Source: Bacteroides sp. CAG:1060_57_27
GTDB taxonomy: Bacteria > Bacteroidota > Bacteroidia > Bacteroidales > UBA932
Reading direction: 5' to 3'
NCBI GenBank assembly: GCA_001915575.1
Contig: MNQT01000014.1
Location: 1-64,000, forward strand
Length of the DNA: 64,000 nt
The number at the start of each line of letters is the position of its first letter. Within the stretch, counting starts at the first letter, position 1. The position numbers and the translations under genes were made by a program. The notes below the pieces were generated by a model, which saw only the letters and a program-made list of their open reading frames with translations, searched no databases and had not been told where the DNA came from. Below, one piece after another: positions 1 through 9,296 of this stretch.

Positions 1-26
1 TCTCATCTACTCCGGAGTCCCGAAGA

Positions 27-136
27 GCGGCAGCGTCCTACTCTCCCACCTGGTGGGGCAGTACCATCGGCGCCGGCGGGCTTAACTTCTCTGTTCGGTA
101 TGGGTAGAGGTGGGTCCCCGCCGCTATAGCCGCCGC
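27..136 (-). rRNA. rrf: 5S ribosomal RNA
   Basis: On the minus strand the segment contains the conserved 5S core, including CCGAACAGAGAAGTTAAGCC and the GCCGATGGTACTGC loop E region, closed by a GGTGGGAGAGTAGG arm. It lies about 50 nt downstream of the 23S gene in the same direction, the normal 23S-5S order. The ends are estimated from the complementary terminal stem and may be off by a few bases. Downstream sequence leaves the window, so no terminator can be assigned. Confidence 0.93.
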
Positions 137-186
137 AGTATTTTACTTGAGAGAGAACCCTCGGCTCCAGAAGCCTTGGCTTACAA

Positions 187-2994
<2,808 letters not shown>

Positions 2995-3216
2995 TCGTAC
3001 TCTCTTGGTGAATCATACGCACTCCTCCGCTCACCCTCCCTCTCGGAAGACCAACCGGATAGCACGCACGCTCTTTGCCTATTGAAATTGTAGTCCCAGA
3101 AATCAAACGAAAAAACTCGATTCTTTCTTAGACTAATCTCTTAAAAACTTCTTACCTCGTGTTCTCTCTCAGTATTGTCAATCAACTCTCAAGTGTGTTC
3201 CCCTCGAAAGGGGATG
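2995..3216 (-). other. 23S rRNA 5' leader, no 16S or tRNA
   Basis: Between the 23S 5' end and its predicted promoter lies about 220 nt of leader transcribed on the minus strand. A short hairpin (CCCC/GGGG, 3200-3213) falls close to the expected transcription start. No tRNA-Ile or tRNA-Ala and no 3' end of a 16S gene can be seen here. The sequence would be removed by 23S processing. Confidence 0.6.
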
Positions 3217-3247
3217 CAAAGGTAAGCAGTTTTTTTTTATTCGCAAA
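3217..3247 (-). promoter_or_regulatory. Promoter of the 23S-5S unit
   Basis: On the minus strand TTTG (3244-3247) is followed after 19 nt by TACCTTTG (3217-3224), matching the Bacteroidota housekeeping consensus TTTG-N19-TAnnTTTG. The expected start is near 3210, giving a leader of roughly 215 nt before 23S. An A/T-rich tract fills the spacer and upstream side, as expected for a strong rRNA promoter. This argues that the 23S-5S unit is transcribed independently of any 16S gene. Confidence 0.75.
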
Positions 3248-3279
3248 CATTTTTTTAAATTTTTTATGCTCTACGCAAA

Positions 3280-3417
3280 AGTGCCATATGCTTTCCATTA
3301 TTAATGACGCATCCGCACATACCTCCAAAGGAGCGTTTACCCTTGTTGATTAGCTCCTGTGGAGGTATGTACGGATGCATGACAAGCCTTGGGAAACGGG
3401 AGGCAGAATATGGCACT
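3280..3417. repeat. Long imperfect palindrome between divergent promoters
   Basis: The ends AGTGCCATAT (3280-3289) and ATATGGCACT (3408-3417) are perfect inverted repeats. An inner pair, GCATCCGCACATACCTCC (3309-3326) and its near-complement at 3361-3378, matches at 17 of 18 positions. A third pair, AGGAGC/GCTCCT, sits at 3329-3334 and 3353-3358. Together they could form one long cruciform or RNA hairpin. The element lies exactly between the 23S promoter and the pepT promoter. It could be a MITE-like remnant or a regulatory structure; the sequence does not decide. Confidence 0.7.
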
Positions 3418-3428
3418 ACTGCGGATGC

Positions 3429-3459
3429 TTGCCATAATAATCCATAATTGCTATCTTTG
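3429..3459 (+). promoter_or_regulatory. Promoter of pepT
   Basis: TTG (3429-3431, read T-T-G) is followed after 20 nt by TATCTTTG (3452-3459), a full match to the Bacteroidota -7 box. The predicted start near 3466 leaves a leader of about 30 nt before the pepT ATG at 3497. Confidence 0.7.
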
Positions 3460-3496
3460 AAAGTTAGCTTGACCCTAATTAAAGACACATACAGAT

Positions 3497-4720
3497 ATGG
3501 AAAGTTTACTGCACAGATTCCTCCGCTACATAGTCGTGGACACGCAGTCCGACGAACTCAGCGAGACCCAGCCATCGACCGGAAAGCAGCTCAGGCTGCT
3601 GGAAATGCTCCGCGACGAACTGAAGTCCATGGGCGTGGATGCGGAGCTGGACGAATGGGGTTATGTCATGGCCTCGATTCCCGCAAATATCGAAGGGGAC
3701 ATTCCCGCCATAGGATTCATAGCGCATGTCGACACCTCCCCAGACGCAAGCGGCGCGGGAGTGAAGCCGCAGATAGTGGAGAACTACGACGGAGGCGACA
3801 TCCCCCTGTCGGGAGTCCCGGGCATGGTGCTGCGCGTCAAGGATTTCCCCGAGATAGCGGCGCATAAGGGCGAGACCGTGATAACCACCGACGGCACCAC
3901 GCTGCTCGGAGCCGACGACAAGGCCGGAGTGGCAGAGATAATGGACGCCGTGCAGTATATCGTGAGCCACCCTGAATTCAGACACGGAAAGGTCTGCGTG
4001 GCGTTCACCCCCGACGAGGAGATAGGACGGGGCGTGGTGAAGTTCGACGTGGCGAAGTTCGGAGCCGACTACGCCTACACCATGGACGGCGGCGAGGCAG
4101 GAGAACTGGAGTTCGAAAACTTCAACGCCGCTTCGGCCAGCGTACACATCCAGGGCCGCAACGTACATCCCGGCTACGCCAAGGACAAGATGAAGAATGC
4201 GATACTCATCGCCCAGGAGTTCAACTCCCTGCTGCCCGTGGGGCAGAGGCCGGAGCTCACCGGAGGCTATGACGGCTTCCTGCACATAACCGGCATCAAG
4301 GGGAGCGTGGAGGAATGCGACTTCTCTTATATAATAAGGGACCACGACGCCGAGAAGTTCGAGGCCAAGAAGCAGGAGCTCGGGCGCTGCGCCGACTTCA
4401 TCAACGCCCGCTACGGCAGCGGCACCGCCACCCTGACGGTAAAGGACCAATACCGCAACATGCGCGAGAAGGTCGAGCCGCACTACCATATAGTAGAGAC
4501 GGCCGTCAAGGCGATGGAGCTGGCGGGCGTGAAGCCCCGCATCCAGCCCATACGCGGCGGCACCGACGGCGCCAACCTCTCGTTCAAGGGCCTGCCCTGC
4601 CCCAACATCTTCGCCGGCGGCATGAACTTCCACGGCAGATACGAGTGGGTGACCCTCGAGAACATGCAGAAGGCCTCCGCCGTAATCCTGAACATACTGC
4701 GGATTTTCGCGGAAAAATAG
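3497..4720 (+). CDS. pepT: Peptidase T (tripeptide aminopeptidase)
   Basis: Encodes a 407-residue M20-family zinc aminopeptidase that removes the N-terminal residue from tripeptides in the cytoplasm, the last step of peptide use. The metal and catalytic residues are all visible at the standard PepT places: H77 and D79 in AHVDTSPD, D140 in GADDKAG, E174/E175 in TPDEEIG, D197 in MDGGE, and H379 in MNFHGRYEW. Length agrees with the family (about 408). The gene has its own promoter and is followed by a strong intrinsic terminator, so it is probably monocistronic. It is divergent from the 23S-5S unit. Confidence 0.96.
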   Translation: MESLLHRFLRYIVVDTQSDELSETQPSTGKQLRLLEMLRDELKSMGVDAELDEWGYVMASIPANIEGDIPAIGFIAHVDTSPDASGAGVKPQIVENYDGGDIPLSGVPGMVLRVKDFPEIAAHKGETVITTDGTTLLGADDKAGVAEIMDAVQYIVSHPEFRHGKVCVAFTPDEEIGRGVVKFDVAKFGADYAYTMDGGEAGELEFENFNAASASVHIQGRNVHPGYAKDKMKNAILIAQEFNSLLPVGQRPELTGGYDGFLHITGIKGSVEECDFSYIIRDHDAEKFEAKKQELGRCADFINARYGSGTATLTVKDQYRNMREKVEPHYHIVETAVKAMELAGVKPRIQPIRGGTDGANLSFKGLPCPNIFAGGMNFHGRYEWVTLENMQKASAVILNILRIFAEK

Positions 4721-4740
4721 TCCTTCCTATATTTGTAACA

Positions 4741-4791
4741 AACGGTTCATACTTATGAATAAATTATTCGTATGAACCGTTATTTTTTTTG
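4741..4791 (+). terminator. Intrinsic terminator after pepT
   Basis: A perfect 12-bp stem, AACGGTTCATAC (4741-4752) with GTATGAACCGTT (4770-4781), encloses an AT-rich loop and is followed by a run of eight T (4783-4790). It begins about 20 nt after the pepT stop. Confidence 0.92.
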
Positions 4792-4846
4792 CAAATTATA
4801 ATAATAGTTCTTATCATTACAACATAAATTTTTAACTGTTTTACTT

Positions 4847-5038
4847 ATGAAAAAAATGTACGTGCGCTGCCGGCCTTTCTTTAAGGCCAATGCAGAAGCC
4901 CTTACAAACGGAGAAGCTGGAGGAAACCCCTGCTATAACACTATCACCAGTGCAGACGGACAGCAAGTGAACTACTGTACGACATGTATATATATCCCAG
5001 GAAAACCTGTTTGGTACTCTCCTGAAGGCGCCTGCTGA
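4847..5038 (+). CDS. NVEALA-type small peptide precursor
   Basis: A 63-residue protein starting at ATG 4847. Residues 14-23, ANAEALTNGE, match the ANVEALAxGE-like motif that names the Bacteroidota NVEALA family (PF14055). The C-terminal part holds four cysteines, with a central CTTC and a final Cys at the very end, also as in that family. Typical members have a hydrophobic leader of about 20 residues before the motif. Here only MKKMYVRCRPFFK precedes it, so the leader looks shortened. The gene lies 10 nt upstream of a TolB-like propeller lipoprotein, the neighbour these peptides usually have. Function is not established; export and a signalling or toxin role have been considered for the family. 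Assignment rests on motif and context. Confidence 0.72.
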   Translation: MKKMYVRCRPFFKANAEALTNGEAGGNPCYNTITSADGQQVNYCTTCIYIPGKPVWYSPEGAC

Positions 5039-5048
5039 CAAGTTCAAT

Positions 5049-6146
5049 ATGCATTGTCTCAATTTCAATACCAATACCGCAGGCCTCATACTTCTTTCCG
5101 CAATATGCTGTGCCTGCTCGTCCATGTCTTCCGACCTGCCGTTCGAAGATGTCGAATATGTGAAGGACTTTCCCGTCACATACGATGTCAGGAACGGAAG
5201 TGTCGTGGAAACAGGAAGGATAGGCCTGCTGGACATCATGCTCTGCGGAAGCGACACCCTGCTGATAGCCACGCAGGACAACGGCGGGTTCATCTCTGCG
5301 ATGAACCTTAACGACGGAACCATGTCGGCCGGTTTCTTCCGGCAGGGCAACGGCCCCGGAGAACTGCTCTATGCCCCATACTTCTACCAGACAGCCAAGA
5401 CAGCAGATGCAGACGGCGCCGCCCTGGTTCTCGAAGACGGCAAGGGAAACATGCTGAGGTGGAAACTCGAAGGTCTGTTCCAGCACACACAGCCGGACAT
5501 CGAGGTAATCAACGACTCGGTCCCGTCCGCCCTAAGGATGCTCTACATCAACGACAGCACATACCTCTACTGGTCCCTTGCCGCCGACCAGAGCTGCCAG
5601 ACCCGTTGTCTGCAGTGCGGAACAGAGAAGATAAGGACAAAATCCATGGAGAAGCTGGACAGCCGCACGATTACGGTTAAGGACGGATTCATGTTCAATG
5701 TCCTTTCGTCGTTCCCCGCGTACGACGCTTCGAGAGATATAGTCATCGAGGCATCCATGATGCTGAACACCATAGACCTGTATTCCCTGCAGGGTGACTT
5801 CGAGAAGACTGTCTGCCTGGGCAGGAAGGCCGACGACATAGAAAAGATATGCTCCGGAGGCATACAAGGGCTCAGGAGCACCTTCACAAGACCCATACTG
5901 TTTGACGACTTCTTCGCAGTAATGTACAAAGGAGGTTTGACAATCACTCCGCCGATGTACAAGGCTCCCGACCCCAGGATATACCTTTTCGGCTACGACG
6001 GAAGTCCCAAGGCAGAGCTCGTGATGCACGAGGGGGCATCGGCCTTCGACATAGACGCCGACGGCGGGTTCCTGTACACTCTCGACAGGGAGAGGGAGCT
6101 TATCCAGCGCTACGACATCTCGGAGGCTCTCGAAGCAATCGACTGA
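5049..6146 (+). CDS. TolB-like six-blade propeller lipoprotein (BF3164-like)
   Basis: A 365-residue predicted envelope protein. The N-terminus has a hydrophobic stretch (residues 11-19) ending in a Cys-rich segment ICCACSS, compatible with a lipoprotein signal though the lipobox is not classical. The body contains repeated strand-rich units and the GNGPGELL motif seen in Bacteroidota TolB-like/BF3164 family propellers near the first blade. It is cotranscribed with the NVEALA-like peptide just upstream, a recurring pair in this phylum. The role is unknown; a binding platform at the cell surface is a reasonable guess. A YncE- or NHL-like propeller of other function cannot be excluded. Confidence 0.7.
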   Translation: MHCLNFNTNTAGLILLSAICCACSSMSSDLPFEDVEYVKDFPVTYDVRNGSVVETGRIGLLDIMLCGSDTLLIATQDNGGFISAMNLNDGTMSAGFFRQGNGPGELLYAPYFYQTAKTADADGAALVLEDGKGNMLRWKLEGLFQHTQPDIEVINDSVPSALRMLYINDSTYLYWSLAADQSCQTRCLQCGTEKIRTKSMEKLDSRTITVKDGFMFNVLSSFPAYDASRDIVIEASMMLNTIDLYSLQGDFEKTVCLGRKADDIEKICSGGIQGLRSTFTRPILFDDFFAVMYKGGLTITPPMYKAPDPRIYLFGYDGSPKAELVMHEGASAFDIDADGGFLYTLDRERELIQRYDISEALEAID

Positions 6147-6175
6147 GGCAGGAATACCCTCCCCACCACCAGGAC

Positions 6176-6211
6176 ATAAGCCCCGGGAAGACAATGCTTT
6201 CTGGGGCTTAT
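6176..6211. terminator. Inverted repeat between convergent genes
   Basis: ATAAGCCCC (6176-6184) and GGGGCTTAT (6203-6211) form a perfect 9-bp stem between the plus-strand lipoprotein and the minus-strand acyltransferase. The T tract is poor on both sides, so termination is likely but not certain. Confidence 0.55.
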
Positions 6212-6226
6212 CCTTTGCCGGCGGCA

Positions 6227-7291
6227 TCAGCCGACTATGTATTTCCCGAACGGGAGCCTGCCAATGAGACGGGATATCACAAAACTCAGGATGAAGGTCA
6301 CGGCTGCCGTAAGGATGATCGCCAGGGGCACCGGCAGCAGCGGGTTCAGGAAACGGAAGACTGCCGGGAGCATCAGCATGTGCATCAGATATATTCCATA
6401 GCTCGCCTCGGAGACCTTACGGATCAGACCGTAGCCTCTGCCTGCCTTGCGGACAAGGCTGAAGAGCAGGAAAACGCACGCGCTCATGAGCCCGGCGATG
6501 ATAGTATCGTTCTGCAGGTGCATCTCCAGCTCCTGCGGGGTCGATACGATAAAGCTACGGTGATAGAACTGGCACACGCCGAACACATAGCAGGCAGCCA
6601 TGACCGGCAGGCACACTGCGAGAATCTTGCGTGCGGACCAGTTCAAGTAGGTCCTGATATAGTGTCCGAGTACTATATAGCCGATAAAGCCGGAAACATA
6701 GTAGAACAGAGGATAGGGATTCCACCAGCATTCGCCGAAGAGGGGGCCCAAGACATCACGGAGCCAGTAGAAGCAAAGGGTGAAAGCCCATATCGCCAGG
6801 AAAAAGAGTTCTTCCTTCTTTCCGACCCTGGACAGCCAGGGGGAAATCACCGGCATCACAAGATACAGTCCCAGCATCATGTAGACGAACCAGAGGTGCG
6901 ACTCGCGGGGAATGAAATTGATTCCCGCCTGCTTGACGTTCGCCCATGCCTCCGCCCACGAGAATTCACCCCAGACGGCGGGAAGGAACGCATACAGGAA
7001 CAGGAACACCACGAACGGAATGCCCACACGGGTGAAACGCTTCCTGAAAAAAGACTTCGTGTCCGTCTTCACCGGCACGAGCAGGTAGGCGGAAGCCATG
7101 AGGAACAGCGGCACGGCCACGGGGCGCACGAAGCTTTGGATAAACATCACGCTCCGCCGCGCGAGTTCCGAAGGAAATGAAAAGGAGTAGTCGTCGGAAT
7201 AGACGCACTCGCTGGCATGGACCATCATCACCATGAAACAGGCCACGACACGCAACCAGTCCAGGAACACTATCCTTTGTTTCTCTGCCAT
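6227..7291 (-). CDS. Acyltransferase 3 family membrane protein
   Basis: A 354-residue integral membrane protein of the OafA/WecH-like acyltransferase family (PF01757), which transfers acetyl or other acyl groups to surface carbohydrates. The first helix carries the family signature FLDWLRVVACFMVMMVHASE with the conserved Arg and His. About ten hydrophobic segments follow, including a WFVYMMLGLYLVMPVIS segment typical of the family. Substrate cannot be predicted. It lies 10 nt from the stop of the OPT transporter gene on the same strand, so it may be read from that operon. Confidence 0.88.
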   Translation of the reverse strand: MAEKQRIVFLDWLRVVACFMVMMVHASECVYSDDYSFSFPSELARRSVMFIQSFVRPVAVPLFLMASAYLLVPVKTDTKSFFRKRFTRVGIPFVVFLFLYAFLPAVWGEFSWAEAWANVKQAGINFIPRESHLWFVYMMLGLYLVMPVISPWLSRVGKKEELFFLAIWAFTLCFYWLRDVLGPLFGECWWNPYPLFYYVSGFIGYIVLGHYIRTYLNWSARKILAVCLPVMAACYVFGVCQFYHRSFIVSTPQELEMHLQNDTIIAGLMSACVFLLFSLVRKAGRGYGLIRKVSEASYGIYLMHMLMLPAVFRFLNPLLPVPLAIILTAAVTFILSFVISRLIGRLPFGKYIVG

Positions 7292-7301
7292 ACTTTATTC
7301 A

Positions 7302-9296
7302 TTATTTCTTTTCCCTGCGCATCGATGCATATATCATATACGCGCAGATTGCGACGAGCGGGAGTATCGCTATGGCCTGGGCGTTGGAGGCGACCCTGCC
7401 GGGAAGCACGGTATTCCAGCCGTCGAGGAACCAGTCTACCTGAGCGAACTTGAGTATCGCGGAGAGCACTCCCATCAGCGCACCGCCGGCGATGAAGCCG
7501 CTGGCGACAAGGGTTCCCTTCTCCTGACGCGCGGCATTGACGGAAGCGTCCTTGCTGCGGGTGCTCACGAACCACGAAATGGCGCCGCCGAGCAGAAGCG
7601 GCAGGTTGAGATCCAAGGGAATGAACATGCCGAGGCAGAACGCGAGCGCGGGCACCTTGAACAGGGTGAGCAGCACTGCGATCACTGCACCTATGCCATA
7701 GAGCAGCCAGGGGGCGTTGCCTCCGTTCATCATGGGCTGTATCACGGCCGCCATGGCATTGGCCTGGGGTGCCACGAGGGCTCCCTCGCCGCTGAAACCG
7801 AAGGTCTTGTTGAGTATCATCATGACTCCGCTGACGGTCGCCGCCGCAACCACCACTCCGACGAATTTCCAGGTCTCCTGCTTCCTGGGAGTAGTACCTA
7901 TCCAGTAGCCTATCTTGAAGTCGGTGATAAGGCCTCCGGCCGTGGAGAGGGCCGTGCAGACCACTCCGCCCACAAGCAGCGACGCCACCATTCCGGCATT
8001 GCCCTTGAGTCCGACGAGGACGAGCACCAGGGCAGTGATGATAAGGGTCATTATCGTCATTCCGCTGACCGGATTGGTACCGACTATCGCAATCGCGTTG
8101 GCCGCCACGGTGGTGAAGAGGAACGATATCACGGCTACGATCACGAGGCCTACGAAAGCCTGCCAGAAATTGTCGACGACTCCGCCGAGACCGAAGAAGC
8201 AGAACACGGCGAGCAGGGTCAGCACTATGCCCCAGACTACCGTCTTCATGGGGATGTCCTGCTGGGTGCGCTCGACGCTCTCGGCAGGGCCGCCCTTGCG
8301 GCGGAACTCTCCCACCGCGAGGCCGACAGCGCTCTTTATGACTCCGGCGCTCTTGATTATGCCTATGATTCCGGCGACCGCGACGCCGCCTATGCCTATG
8401 TGGCGGGCATACTCTGAGAATATCTGGTCGGGCGACATCTGCGATACCGTAAGAGCCTGGCCCGTGCCCATGAGGTCAATGACCTGCCCGCCCCATATCA
8501 GGTTCATCAGGGGTATTATCACGAACCATACGAGGAACGAGCCGCAGCATATCACGAACGCATACTTGAGGCCGACTATGTAGCCGAGACCGAGTACGGC
8601 GGCTCCGGTGTTGAGCTTCACCACGAGCTTGGCCTTGTCGGCAAGGGCTACGCCCCAGTGCATGAAGGTCGTGCTGATCGTATCGGCCCAGGTGCCGAAG
8701 GTCGACACGAGGAAGTCATACACTCCTCCCACGAGACCCGCAGAGAGCAGGGTCTTCGCGCTCTTTCCGCCGCTCTCCCCGCTGACCAGCACCTGAGAGG
8801 TCGCGGTGGCCTCGGGGAAGGGATACTTCCCGTGCATGTCCTTGACGAAGTACTTGCGGAACGGTATCAGGAACAGTATTCCGAGAAAACCTCCGAGCGT
8901 GGAGCTCAGGAACATCTGCCAGAAGTTGACATCGAGTCCGAGTATGTAGATTGCGGGGAGCGTGAATATCGCGCCCGCGACCACCACGCCCGAGCAGGCG
9001 CCGATGCTCTGCACTATTACATTCTGGCCGAGACCGTCCTTCTTTCCGAGAGCCCCCGTCATGCCGACGGCTATGATCGCAATGGGAATGGCCGCTTCGA
9101 ACACCTGTCCCACCTTGAGACCGAGGAACGCGGCGGCCGCCGAGAATAATACCGTCATCAGCAGTCCGAGTATTACGGAATACGGGGTGACTTCAAGGGG
9201 TTTGCGCGTGGAGTCCAGCAACGGGCTGTAGCTCTCCCCCGGCTTCAATTCCCGGTGTGCGTTCTCGGGAAGGGTCAGGTTCTTGTTGTCTTTCAT
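7302..9296 (-). CDS. OPT family oligopeptide transporter
   Basis: A 664-residue inner-membrane transporter of the OPT family (PF03169), expected to import small peptides with protons. The N-terminal LTLPENAHRELKPGESY block is the conserved start of Bacteroidota OPT proteins, followed by ATG-proximal helix 1 and the GLKVGQVFEAAIPIAI motif, a hallmark of the family. Some 14-16 hydrophobic helices follow. I start at the internal ATG (9296) rather than the upstream codon at 9326 because the family similarity begins there. Even so the start lies 104 nt inside the 3' end of the OstA-like gene, in another frame. A soluble-peptide diet is consistent with pepT in the neighbourhood. Confidence 0.92.
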   Translation of the reverse strand: MKDNKNLTLPENAHRELKPGESYSPLLDSTRKPLEVTPYSVILGLLMTVLFSAAAAFLGLKVGQVFEAAIPIAIIAVGMTGALGKKDGLGQNVIVQSIGACSGVVVAGAIFTLPAIYILGLDVNFWQMFLSSTLGGFLGILFLIPFRKYFVKDMHGKYPFPEATATSQVLVSGESGGKSAKTLLSAGLVGGVYDFLVSTFGTWADTISTTFMHWGVALADKAKLVVKLNTGAAVLGLGYIVGLKYAFVICCGSFLVWFVIIPLMNLIWGGQVIDLMGTGQALTVSQMSPDQIFSEYARHIGIGGVAVAGIIGIIKSAGVIKSAVGLAVGEFRRKGGPAESVERTQQDIPMKTVVWGIVLTLLAVFCFFGLGGVVDNFWQAFVGLVIVAVISFLFTTVAANAIAIVGTNPVSGMTIMTLIITALVLVLVGLKGNAGMVASLLVGGVVCTALSTAGGLITDFKIGYWIGTTPRKQETWKFVGVVVAAATVSGVMMILNKTFGFSGEGALVAPQANAMAAVIQPMMNGGNAPWLLYGIGAVIAVLLTLFKVPALAFCLGMFIPLDLNLPLLLGGAISWFVSTRSKDASVNAARQEKGTLVASGFIAGGALMGVLSAILKFAQVDWFLDGWNTVLPGRVASNAQAIAILPLVAICAYMIYASMRREKK

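Noticed and set aside
3159..3353. Small frame in the rRNA-pepT gap
   Set aside because: It is covered by the rRNA promoter and the palindrome and shows no protein character.
3506..4633. 375-residue minus-strand frame opposite pepT
   Set aside because: It is an antisense shadow of pepT, a frequent artefact in GC-rich DNA, with no domain.
4729..4736. TATATTTG just before the pepT terminator, and the same motif before the rpsC terminator (42408-42415)
   Set aside because: It fits the -7 box but no matching -33 element is found 18-21 nt upstream, and a start would fall inside the hairpin. I take it as chance in AT-rich gaps.
7233..8417. 394-residue plus-strand frame within the OPT gene region
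   Set aside because: It is antisense to a well-supported transporter. Its His/Asp/Gly-rich translation is typical of such shadows.
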